Below the pieces are notes generated by a model that ran no database searches, was not told the DNA's origin, and saw only the letters and a program-made list of their open reading frames with translations. Below, one piece after another: positions 1 to 6,710 of a DNA stretch of 6,728 nucleotides. The stretch's first letter is position 1. The number at the start of each line of letters is the position of its first letter. Made by a program: the position numbers and the translations under genes. This DNA is from Candidatus Cloacimonadota bacterium (GTDB lineage: Bacteria; Cloacimonadota; Cloacimonadia; Cloacimonadales; Cloacimonadaceae), in NCBI GenBank assembly GCA_023230795.1, contig JALNWR010000146.1, forward strand, positions 1-6,728, in the 5' to 3' direction.

Positions 1-388
1 ACTGATTCTTCACTACGCCGGTAGCAAAAGGACTGAATTGAAAGCCAAACCGGTGTTTCTTAAACGGAGCTGATATACTGAAGTAAGGAAAATCCAGAGC
101 ATCATCACGAAAGCTGCGTTTCACGCCCTGGTATTCAGATTCGTAGCTTGTATAGCCGAAGATAAGCCCGGTTCCAAAGATGGTCTTGTCGCTCCTGCTG
201 GCCTGGGCAGGATTGCCGTAGCCACCGTTGAAGCGAAACAGATCACTTGCTCCGGTGTCGCCCATTCCCAGGCTGTAGATATCCTTACCATAATAGCGGA
301 TGGGATATCCATCAAAAGAAAAGATCGAATTCCCGCCCCAAAGCAGAGCAGACATCATCAAGATACTGATTATTATTACTTTTTTCAT
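1..388 (-). CDS. Outer-membrane beta-barrel protein, N-terminal part only (cut by window edge)
   Basis: The reading frame is open from the ATG at 388-386 to the left edge (129 codons), so the C-terminus is missing. It begins MKKVIIISILMMSALLWGG, a signal peptide with two lysines and a hydrophobic core at about residues 4-17. The mature start follows with FDGYPIRYYGKDIYSLGMGDTGAS (residues 25-48) and then GGYGNPAQAS (55-64). An LGMG(D/G)xGAS stretch followed by an NPA motif near the mature N-terminus is typical of OmpP1/FadL-like and PorV-like outer-membrane barrels in the FCB group. Alternating aromatic strands such as GTGLIFGYTSY and HRFGFQFSPF fit a barrel. The exact family cannot be settled from the fragment. 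The ATG overlaps the tatD stop codon (ATGA), so translation is probably coupled. The upstream AGAAAG is only a weak ribosome-binding site. PorV-like proteins are shuttle components of type IX secretion, which would suit the sorting tails nearby, but that link is inference. Confidence 0.8.
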   Translation of the reverse strand, partial: MKKVIIISILMMSALLWGGNSIFSFDGYPIRYYGKDIYSLGMGDTGASDLFRFNGGYGNPAQASRSDKTIFGTGLIFGYTSYESEYQGVKRSFRDDALDFPYFSISAPFKKHRFGFQFSPFATGVVKNQ

Positions 389-1176
389 TTCTTTCTACCA
401 GATTTTAAAGGTTTAACAGGGTCCGCCGGAATGCGGAAAAAGCTGTAGGCGTTATTAAAAGTGGCCTCCGCCACTTCTTTGGGGGTGATCCCTTTGATTT
501 CGGCAATCTTTTCCGCTATCAAATGCAGATGCAAAGGAGAATTGCGCTGTCCCCGATACGGATGCGGTGGTAAATACGGACAATCCGTCTCTATCATGAA
601 TCTATCCATGGGCACCAAACGCACCACATCGTCCAAATGTGAATTTCTGTAGGTGATGCTACCCGTAAAAGACATCATCCACCCGGCATCCAAAACCTGC
701 TGTGCAAAGACTATATCTCCTGAAAAACAGTGAAATACCGCCTCTTTCACATTCTCCTGCTTGAGGATATTGTAGCATTCCTGATGTGCCTGTCTATCGT
801 GCACCACTACAGGAAGATCGTACTCCACCGCCAGGTGTGCCTGATTGGCAAACACTTCACGCTGAACAGGATATGGCGATAGATTGCGGAAAAAGTCCAG
901 GCCGATCTCTCCGATAGCCACCACTTTCTTTTCGCGTGCCAGTTTCTTGACCAGCTCTGCGTCAAATTCGGTAGCTTCATGGGGATGAAAGCCCACTGTG
1001 GAAAATATGTGTGGATACTTATGTGCCAAAGCCAATGAAGACATGGCGGTTTCCTTGTTGAACGAAATATTAATGATGTATTCTATTCCACTTTTAAAGC
1101 ATTTATTTATCAGGCTCTCCCGGTCGGAATCGTAATCCGGAAGGTCCAGATGGGCGTGAGTCTCAAAGAGCTTCAT
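385..1176 (-). CDS. tatD: TatD-family metal-dependent hydrolase (DNase-like)
   Basis: This is a complete 263-residue protein, the normal length for TatD/YcfH-type amidohydrolase-fold enzymes, which are cytoplasmic metal-dependent nucleases or hydrolases. All expected metal ligands are visible: HAH at residues 7-9, Glu90 in the GEIGLD motif (89-94), His126 in VVVHDR, His149 in the FHCFSG motif (148-153) and Asp198 in ETDCPYLPP. The SFTGSITYR segment (169-177) and the C-terminal NNAYSFF pattern are also family hallmarks. The C-terminus carries a basic tail (SGRKK). A GAGGT ribosome-binding site lies 12 bases before the ATG. The stop codon overlaps the start of the barrel gene by 4 bases. E. coli TatD has 3'-5' exonuclease activity and was named for its place in the tat operon, although it is not needed for Tat export. 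No Tat gene is seen here, and the true substrate cannot be read from sequence. Confidence 0.96.
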   Translation of the reverse strand: MKLFETHAHLDLPDYDSDRESLINKCFKSGIEYIINISFNKETAMSSLALAHKYPHIFSTVGFHPHEATEFDAELVKKLAREKKVVAIGEIGLDFFRNLSPYPVQREVFANQAHLAVEYDLPVVVHDRQAHQECYNILKQENVKEAVFHCFSGDIVFAQQVLDAGWMMSFTGSITYRNSHLDDVVRLVPMDRFMIETDCPYLPPHPYRGQRNSPLHLHLIAEKIAEIKGITPKEVAEATFNNAYSFFRIPADPVKPLKSGRKK

Positions 1177-1188
1177 GTTCAGTATCTT

Positions 1189-1194
1189 ACCTCT
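1189..1194 (-). promoter_or_regulatory. Ribosome-binding site of tatD
   Basis: On the minus strand the sequence reads AGAGGT, 12 bases before the ATG at 1176. It is the clearest Shine-Dalgarno-like site in the window. The spacing is somewhat long but it supports the chosen start. Neither of the two large surface-protein genes has an equally clear site. Confidence 0.6.
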
Positions 1195-1210
1195 TAATTT
1201 ATCTTTGTGC

Positions 1211-1241
1211 CAAAATCTATCGAGTTCTCTATCTTGTCAAA
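1211..1241 (-). promoter_or_regulatory. Probable promoter of the tatD / barrel-protein unit
   Basis: On the minus strand a perfect TTGACA (1240-1235) is followed after 15 bases by TAGATT (1219-1214, 4 of 6 matches to TATAAT). The same bases also fit the Bacteroidetes sigma pattern TTTG-N19-TAnnTTTG almost exactly: TTTG at 1241-1238, then 18 bases, then TAGATTTTG at 1219-1211, which has one T too many in the -7 element. Transcription would start roughly at 1200-1208, giving a short leader that includes the AGAGGT site. The element was identified by eye only. Confidence 0.45.
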
Positions 1242-1302
1242 GGGAATTTTGTTTGAGTGTTCTTCCAATTGTTTTTGTAGCTAATTTTGACCTTCTTTTC
1301 AT
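1237..1302 (-). CDS. Possible 21-residue basic small ORF (doubtful)
   Basis: An ATG at 1302-1300 opens a 21-codon frame encoding MKRRSKLATKTIGRTLKQNS plus Leu, ending at TGA 1239-1237. An AGGA lies 8 bases before the ATG, a good ribosome-binding position. The peptide is strongly basic (seven Lys/Arg, no acidic residue) and has no membrane segment. Its stop codon overlaps the -35 region of the tatD promoter candidate, so it could act as a leader of the upstream transcript, or it could be chance. I do not recognise it. Only conservation in relatives could make it a gene. Confidence 0.2.
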   Translation of the reverse strand: MKRRSKLATKTIGRTLKQNSL

Positions 1303-1352
1303 TATCCAATTCCTGTATATTTGGCGGCCTTTTTACCGGATATGCAGCGTGA

Positions 1353-1383
1353 TGCAGATAGTTATAAGCTCAACTATCCTGTA
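1353..1383. repeat. Inverted repeat / hairpin, about 11 bp stem
   Basis: GATAGTT (1357-1363) and AACTATC (1372-1378) are perfect complements around an 8-base loop. With base 1379 bulged, the stem extends by four more pairs (1353-1356 with 1380-1383, one of them G-T). It lies between the 828-residue protein and tatD. There is no T run on either side, so it is not a standard intrinsic terminator. It may stabilise the 3' end of the upstream message or mark a Rho-dependent end. Confidence 0.5.
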
Positions 1384-1392
1384 GTAAACGGA

Positions 1393-1422
1393 GTCATCAG
1401 GCTTGTATCTGCCTGAAATGAT
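1393..1422. repeat. Inverted repeat / hairpin downstream of the surface-protein gene
   Basis: TCAGGC (1397-1402) pairs with GCCTGA (1411-1416) around an 8-base loop. Skipping 1417-1418 as a bulge adds four more pairs (1393-1396 with 1419-1422, one of them G-T). It starts about 30 bases after the stop codon at 1452 in transcription direction. It is followed by mixed sequence rather than a T run, so a role in transcript end formation is possible but unproven. Confidence 0.45.
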
Positions 1423-1426
1423 ATGC

Positions 1427-1436
1427 CCGAGCTCGG
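1427..1436. repeat. Perfect 10-base palindrome CCGAGCTCGG
   Basis: This is a self-complementary GC-rich decamer about 16 bases past the stop codon of the 828-residue gene. It is the first of three inverted repeats met by RNA polymerase leaving that gene. It has no loop, so it is more likely a protein site, or chance, than a hairpin. Confidence 0.35.
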
Positions 1437-1451
1437 CGTAGTCATTCGATA

Positions 1452-3938
1452 CTATTTCATCAGAAGCATTCTCCTGCTTTGGATTCCGGTTGGAGTGCTC
1501 AAGCGGTAGAAATATACTCCGCTGGCTACATTACGATTGTTCATGTCTCTACCGTCCCAAGCTGCCTTGTGAAGTCCGGCTTCCTGGCCGGTATTGACCA
1601 GGGTTTTCACCAATTGACCTTTAATATTACAGATATCCAGGCGAACCTTCGCTGGCTCTGGTAATACATAGGAGATATCGGTTCTTGGATTGAAGGGATT
1701 GGGATAGTTTTGAAATAGCGTAAGCTGATTTAGATCAGGCGCTACAGGATCGCAATTGGCTACATACGAGTGCGAATCATATTCATAACAGCCCATATCC
1801 AGTCTGCCATCCCAAACGCGATGGTTACCGGCCAGATCATAAGGCAGTAGCCCCAACCCGGTGGTATCAGGTGTAGCGCTATTGATGCAAGGCGAGCCCT
1901 CGGCAAGCTGTGCATAGCGGGGATTGCCCGGGCGTAAACTATAAAATTCGGGGTACTGACTGATGTTCGTATCAGCATAGTAGATATTGCTTGTCGAAGC
2001 ATTGCTCACTATACTCCCGATTCCACCCCGGAGATTGTTGTAATCCATATAGATATTGGAAACGGGGACCAGGGGAGGTGAGTTTCGTACCATAAGCTCA
2101 TAATTGCAATCGGGGTTGTAGAAGATATTATTCTGTAAATGAATATTACCGATCAAGCTGGTTGAATTAGGCCACCCATGATTATTGATGAAAGTGCAAT
2201 TGCTGATTTGAAAGGCGTCCACACTCCTATTGTTGAATGATATGGGGTGGTATATATCTGAATTTAGATTGCTGAACAGGCAATTTGAGATATTAACGCT
2301 TACAGGTTCATTGTCATTGCGATTATTTGAAATATGAAAGGCTGGCTGCTGCGGTGCAGTATAAAAATCACGAAATATACAATTCTGAACATTGAGAGAT
2401 TCATGTAAATTCAAATCGAACATAGTCCGTGGATCTCCTTCGGGATCATCAAAAACAGATCTAATATTACTAAACTCACAATTTATAATGGAACCGCTGA
2501 TCCATTCAGAGCTATATAAAGCGCCTATTTCTAACGCAGTGATATCCGATACTTTCACATCATGCAGTAGAAAATTGGTAGGCCTCAGAAACTTAATGCT
2601 ACCATATTGTCCGACTAAGGCGTCATGAATTGATATGTTCGAGATCGTAACATCCTGAGATGTGCCATTTACCGATATTGGATATATCGCGTCGGTTATT
2701 TGTGAAGATATCCCAATACCTGAAATACAAGTTTTAACACATTTAATCCCTGAAACAACTTTATTGACTATGCCGTCTATGCTATCGGTAACTATAACGA
2801 TTGTCGAGTCTGGCCCTGCTCCCGCAATATTAACAAATGTCCTCAAAGGGATCGGAGGATTTAGCTGATCATCACTGGTGTATGTACCTGGCAATATGTG
2901 AATTGTCTTTATGTCTGTGCTGTCTGCGGCTATTTTGTGAACCGCTTTGGCGATGGTCTTCATCGCCGCTGTCGGAGAATAACCACTGTTGTCATCATCA
3001 CCATGCGGGCTTACATACAGATCCCGGTTTGCCTCTCTTCTATACGGTTGGAGATAATGAACTGTGTCGGTAAAACCCTGGGTCTGGGTAAAATTGGCAT
3101 GGCGATCAATATAAAAGTCGTCGGGATTGGCGACTGAGACCAGATCCAAATAAAAATCCAGATTTGCCATAATATCCATTACAGAAATATCACAAGGTTT
3201 CGTGCCATAGTTTTCAAATACTGAACAGCGGTTGCTCTGATCGAAAACAATGCTCGGAACCACAGTCCTCGTGCCATATATTAACACTCCCCCTCCTGTA
3301 GAAGAGGCATAATTATGATAAATATCCACTCCACTGAGTGTTAAGGATGCTTGGAAGGCAAATAATCCTGCCCCTGAAGTGGAGAGATTATCTTTGATAA
3401 CACAATTTTGTATAGTTACATCGCAATTCGAATAGACAAATATCCCTCCACCATGTCTATAATGTTGGGCGCCAAAGGGATGTCCTATTCCATGTTCCAG
3501 GGTAAAACCGCGTAAGGTAGCGCCTTGTTCCTGATTGTAGAAACGGACGCAGGATCCGGCGCGGTTGCCATCGATTATCGTGCTGCTGATGTAACTGTCG
3601 TCATTCGTAGTAGCTTCCAATGAGCAGAGGGTGATAATCCTGCCGCCAAAGACCACATTTTCAAAATAACGGCCGGGATGCACCAATACCACATCGCCAT
3701 TTACAGAGGCGTTTATGGCAGCTTGGATAGAGCTGTATGGCTGCGAGCCGTCTATGGCAACTTGAAGTGTCACCGCAGATAAGGGCAATAAAGAAAGCCA
3801 CAGAGGAACCAGGAAACATAGGTAATGCAAAAGTGAATTACCCGAAACACCCTTTGCCAGCGCAAAGAGCCATGACTTTTGTTCTCTTATTATGAACCGA
3901 TCTGTATTCGAAGTCCGGACTATTTTTATCTTATTCAT
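1452..3938 (-). CDS. Secreted double beta-helix surface protein with FlgD-like / type IX sorting tail
   Basis: This is an 828-residue exported protein with four regions. Residues 1-35 are an unusually long polar lead before the hydrophobic stretch LLHYLCFLVPLWLSLLPLSA (36-55), which is the likely signal segment. Residues about 57-250 form a first right-handed beta-helix (pectate-lyase-like fold): SIQAAINASVNGDVVLVHPG starts it, and GGGIFVYS and GGGVLIYG turns follow. At 307-353 a second unit restarts with LYVSPHGDDDNSGYSPTAAM and ends HILPGTYT, the classic DUF1565-type opening, and its coils carry repeated NC-x-F steps up to about 585. SPCINS and the GRLDMGCYEY motif (711-720) close the helix, as in choice-of-anchor Q proteins. 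The C-terminal 742-828 is a FlgD-Ig-like tail (QNYPNPFNP, KGQLVK, WDGRD, SGVYFYR, MLLMK). No catalytic residues of a polysaccharide lyase are evident, so adhesion or glycan binding is as likely as enzymatic action. The ATG is the only in-frame ATG near the start and has no clear ribosome-binding site. The gene lies 31 bases after the 910-residue gene, so the two are probably co-transcribed. Confidence 0.9.
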   Translation of the reverse strand: MNKIKIVRTSNTDRFIIREQKSWLFALAKGVSGNSLLHYLCFLVPLWLSLLPLSAVTLQVAIDGSQPYSSIQAAINASVNGDVVLVHPGRYFENVVFGGRIITLCSLEATTNDDSYISSTIIDGNRAGSCVRFYNQEQGATLRGFTLEHGIGHPFGAQHYRHGGGIFVYSNCDVTIQNCVIKDNLSTSGAGLFAFQASLTLSGVDIYHNYASSTGGGVLIYGTRTVVPSIVFDQSNRCSVFENYGTKPCDISVMDIMANLDFYLDLVSVANPDDFYIDRHANFTQTQGFTDTVHYLQPYRREANRDLYVSPHGDDDNSGYSPTAAMKTIAKAVHKIAADSTDIKTIHILPGTYTSDDQLNPPIPLRTFVNIAGAGPDSTIVIVTDSIDGIVNKVVSGIKCVKTCISGIGISSQITDAIYPISVNGTSQDVTISNISIHDALVGQYGSIKFLRPTNFLLHDVKVSDITALEIGALYSSEWISGSIINCEFSNIRSVFDDPEGDPRTMFDLNLHESLNVQNCIFRDFYTAPQQPAFHISNNRNDNEPVSVNISNCLFSNLNSDIYHPISFNNRSVDAFQISNCTFINNHGWPNSTSLIGNIHLQNNIFYNPDCNYELMVRNSPPLVPVSNIYMDYNNLRGGIGSIVSNASTSNIYYADTNISQYPEFYSLRPGNPRYAQLAEGSPCINSATPDTTGLGLLPYDLAGNHRVWDGRLDMGCYEYDSHSYVANCDPVAPDLNQLTLFQNYPNPFNPRTDISYVLPEPAKVRLDICNIKGQLVKTLVNTGQEAGLHKAAWDGRDMNNRNVASGVYFYRLSTPTGIQSRRMLLMK
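1687..1712. repeat. Copy 1 of a 26-base near-identical repeat encoding the QNYPNPFNP motif
   Basis: This segment matches 4205-4230 at 25 of 26 bases (single A/G difference at 1704 versus 4222). On the minus strand it encodes the QNYPNPFNP stretch at the head of the sorting tail. Conservation at DNA level, synonymous sites included, exceeds that of the surrounding tail. This could reflect recent duplication, gene conversion or a shared codon habit. Confidence 0.7.
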
Positions 3939-3940
3939 CT

Positions 3941-3952
3941 TAGCTTGAGCTA
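3941..3952. repeat. Short inverted repeat just before the 828-residue gene
   Basis: TAGCT and AGCTA flank a 2-base centre, ending two bases before the ATG at 3938 on the minus strand. It sits where a ribosome-binding site would be expected, and no purine-rich site is seen there. The two-base loop is too tight for a good hairpin, so this may be coincidence. Confidence 0.3.
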
Positions 3953-3969
3953 CTCTGTGGCGTTGGTCA

Positions 3970-6702
3970 CTATTTCAGCATGAGCATCTTCTTGGTGATG
4001 CTGGTGCCGTTGTTGTTTATTCTGTAGTAATATACTCCACTGGAGCAGGTCCTGCCGTCGCTATCTCTGCCATCCCAGATAATGGAATGGGTACCGATGG
4101 ACTCCCGCCTGTTCAGCAGTTGTTTCACAAGCTGACCTTTGAGATTGTAAACAGAGATCTGAACATCTCCGTCTTCAGGCAATTCATAACGGATAGTCGT
4201 ATCAGGATTGAAGGGATTGGGGTAGTTTTGGTGTATTTTAGTTGTGGCGGGTACGGGCAAACTATTCTGAGGGTCTGTGATGTTTACCATGTAATAAGTG
4301 CTTGGGCTCTTTGTTGGTGACAGTTGCTTGTAATTCATCCGATAAATACTCTTATTAGACCTAGCGGATTTTGCCGGATCGTAAAACACAAGGAAGGAAT
4401 TATCCGGGGTAAGAACTTCACCATCATCAAGATAGGCACATATATGCAGTAAATGATCTTCCACTACCACAGCTCCTTTGCACACACCATTTACATACAG
4501 GCCGATTTCAGAGGGCAATTCCCCGTTCTTTGCATCCGGCAGAGATATATAGAAAGGCGTGTAAGATGATTTTTCCTGAAAAGTGAATGCGGTGGGAGAC
4601 GCCAAGGTGAAGGGGGCGACAGGGTTGGGGGTTTCCCAGACAAACGAACAATTCCGATCACTGTGCAGGATTACCAAGTCACCATAGTTCAGAACAAAGC
4701 GGCTGCTATTTATCCAGGAACCATCCGCTTGCTTGATCATAGTCCATTTAGCCGTCTCAATGCGACTCAAATGGTCGAGTACGGAATGAAGAGCTTTCAG
4801 GGGGTGAGTACTTTCTTTCACGAAATACCCCACCCAATTGGCTCCGTATCCAGGGTTTCCAGCATCTCCCTCAAATCTATGGAGATTCACCACCGTATCA
4901 GGCGGGATTAGGAAGCCGGGGGAGTGAATGTTAGTGATAGCGAGGCAATCATCTTGTAGTTTTACCTTGTAACCTTGGGTGCTTTTTACTATTTCTGAGC
5001 CATATTGCAGTAAATAATCCTCGTCATACACCATTGAACGCACGTCAACAGATAGATAAGGTTTATACTTTACGTAATCCAAAATGCTTATATCGACTAT
5101 AGGGCTAAAAAAGTTCTCATTCATGCAAGAACCATTGGTGATTTCGTTCAAAACGGGAAAGCACATCCATTTTATTCTTTCTCTGCCGGCATAGCTTGGC
5201 ATTACATATTTTTCATAGTCATGTGCTACTAAATATGGTTTTGCCCCTATATCAGAAGGTGTGTAGTCAATCAGGTCCAGAATAGCAGGATTACCGCTGT
5301 CTATACATGGGCTAATTGCATCAGCGTCCCAGCGTAAACTGAAATTGCGGGAATCAGCATCCACGAATAAAGGTTCCTTGTCTATGCTGCCGCCACCCTC
5401 ATCAAGGTATAGTCCTGCATTGTGTGCATCGTTTACACAGCAGTACTTGATGGGTATTCGGGTAGGTCTAAATATCATTGGAGTATGCTGATCATCATAG
5501 AACCCCCCATACAGTTGATGCACAAGTGATACATCCTGGTTATAGGCTGAACCGGCTGTGTTCCCATACACAATATTATTGTTGATTGTGCCAAGGATAT
5601 GGTTTTCATCAAAAAGCCTCAGTATTCCCACTGCAGCGTTCACGGAAGGGTCATTAGGGCCTGGATCTTCTGTTATGATTTTATTTTCGGTAATGGTGCA
5701 TTGGTTAATCTCAACATGATTATAGCCATTACCAGTTCCCGGTTCTACGGAATGAACTCCCCTTTGAATCTGAACAATATCCCTGCATGGCCAATCAAAT
5801 ACCTGCATCTGTTCATCCAAAGTACTCGTAATATTATCATATATTTCGCAGTCTTCCATAATTATACCAATATCGTTGGCTGCGCAGGTATTTCTCCATA
5901 CCAAGGCAGAGGCATTGCCGTAACAAAGCGGGTTATACAATTCGTGGCTTTCTTCCAGGTAAGATCGATTACTGTAGATTTTGCATTGGGATATCGTTGA
6001 CCAGCCACCTGCGAGGTATATTCCGCCACCCTTTGAGCCGTTATAACGACCAAGCCCATGTGTATCTGGCGGTAGCTCTAAATGCCGGAAATATAGAGCA
6101 TTGTTATGAATGTTTGTGTTCGAGATGGTAAAACTTGCGTAAATTCCATAGATACCACCACCCCAACATGCATAATTTTCATAAATGTTACACCAATCAA
6201 TGCTTACATACTGCTCCAAGCTGTCAGTGCCAATAGAGCAAATACCTCCTCCCTGTGTCCAGTTATCAGGGTAGTCATCATAATTGACGAAATGTCCCTT
6301 TCCGTTTCTGATACTTAATCCCCAAAAATTGATCTGACCACTACAATGGCTGAGGTAGAAAACGGAATCAAATGCATCTTCTACCCCTTGGATGATAGTA
6401 GTTGATATTATTTCTTCATTATTAAGAAGAGGATCGAAGGTGCTTCTGAAAGTTAAATTGCGCGGGAAATTAATAATATTTAAGTTCTCGCTATATGTGC
6501 CAGGGAGGATGATAATCGTATCTACTGCATCATCATCTACGGCATGATTGAGAGCATCTCCTACTTGATGATATGGGTAAAGTTCAGATCCATCCTGTTC
6601 ATCATTCGTCGAATTTTGGTCCACGTAGATAGACTGTGCCCACGCTGCTCCCAAAAAAACCAGCATTAAAAACAAAAATAGCAGTGTTTTATTAACGCAC
6701 AT
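3970..6702 (-). CDS. Secreted beta-helix surface protein with novel central domain and FlgD-like / type IX sorting tail
   Basis: This is a 910-residue exported protein. Residues 1-22 are a clean signal peptide (NKTLLFLFLMLVFLGAAWA, then QS), which supports this start. Residues 24-490 are a right-handed beta-helix opening with SIYVDQNSTNDEQDG and IIILPGTYSENL, the DUF1565-like pattern. It continues with GGGI turns at 151, 181 and 225 and a C-x-I-x-x-N step at 171, 240, 285 and 335. SPCIDSGNP (464-472) and SDIGAKPY close it. Residues about 505-805 are a separate region starting KWMCFPVLNEIT, with GYGANWVGYFVKES, LNYGDLVILHSD and VALYV-like (GLYVNGVCKGAVV) blocks. I cannot assign it to a named family. 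Residues 824-910 form the FlgD-Ig-like tail (QNYPNPFNP, KGQLVK, WDGRD, SGVYYYR, KKMLMLK). The protein has 21 cysteines, many of them in the helix steps. It is probably exported across the outer membrane and held on the surface or released. No enzyme active site is evident. A 16-base homopolymer lies 8 bases upstream. Confidence 0.92.
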   Translation of the reverse strand: MCVNKTLLFLFLMLVFLGAAWAQSIYVDQNSTNDEQDGSELYPYHQVGDALNHAVDDDAVDTIIILPGTYSENLNIINFPRNLTFRSTFDPLLNNEEIISTTIIQGVEDAFDSVFYLSHCSGQINFWGLSIRNGKGHFVNYDDYPDNWTQGGGICSIGTDSLEQYVSIDWCNIYENYACWGGGIYGIYASFTISNTNIHNNALYFRHLELPPDTHGLGRYNGSKGGGIYLAGGWSTISQCKIYSNRSYLEESHELYNPLCYGNASALVWRNTCAANDIGIIMEDCEIYDNITSTLDEQMQVFDWPCRDIVQIQRGVHSVEPGTGNGYNHVEINQCTITENKIITEDPGPNDPSVNAAVGILRLFDENHILGTINNNIVYGNTAGSAYNQDVSLVHQLYGGFYDDQHTPMIFRPTRIPIKYCCVNDAHNAGLYLDEGGGSIDKEPLFVDADSRNFSLRWDADAISPCIDSGNPAILDLIDYTPSDIGAKPYLVAHDYEKYVMPSYAGRERIKWMCFPVLNEITNGSCMNENFFSPIVDISILDYVKYKPYLSVDVRSMVYDEDYLLQYGSEIVKSTQGYKVKLQDDCLAITNIHSPGFLIPPDTVVNLHRFEGDAGNPGYGANWVGYFVKESTHPLKALHSVLDHLSRIETAKWTMIKQADGSWINSSRFVLNYGDLVILHSDRNCSFVWETPNPVAPFTLASPTAFTFQEKSSYTPFYISLPDAKNGELPSEIGLYVNGVCKGAVVVEDHLLHICAYLDDGEVLTPDNSFLVFYDPAKSARSNKSIYRMNYKQLSPTKSPSTYYMVNITDPQNSLPVPATTKIHQNYPNPFNPDTTIRYELPEDGDVQISVYNLKGQLVKQLLNRRESIGTHSIIWDGRDSDGRTCSSGVYYYRINNNGTSITKKMLMLK
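4205..4230. repeat. Copy 2 of the 26-base QNYPNPFNP-encoding repeat
   Basis: This is the partner of 1687-1712, in the same orientation, 25 of 26 bases identical and about 2.5 kb apart. Recombination between the two copies would remove the 3' part of the first gene and most of the second, joining one protein's passenger part to the other's sorting tail in frame. Confidence 0.7.
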
Positions 6703-6710
6703 TGCTATAC

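Noticed and set aside
1342..1358. Direct repeat ATGCAG-N4-ATGCAG in the gap before tatD
   Set aside because: Two six-base copies are too short to distinguish from chance, and no third copy is present nearby.
1175..1384. Plus-strand open frame of 69 codons over the gap before tatD
   Set aside because: It overlaps the tatD start, promoter candidate and hairpins. The peptide has no familiar pattern, and the length is easily reached by chance.
1353..1422. Intrinsic terminator after the 828-residue gene
   Set aside because: The hairpins are present but neither strand shows a T run after them, so they are recorded as inverted repeats instead.
5599..6000. Plus-strand open frame of 133 codons opposite the 910-residue gene
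   Set aside because: It lies wholly antisense to a well-supported exported protein and has no recognisable domain or signal. Its composition is that of a shadow frame.
1452..6702. Polysaccharide lyase or pectinase activity for the beta-helix proteins
   Set aside because: The fold signature is shared with lyases, but I see no calcium-binding or catalytic arginine/lysine arrangement that would justify an enzyme name.
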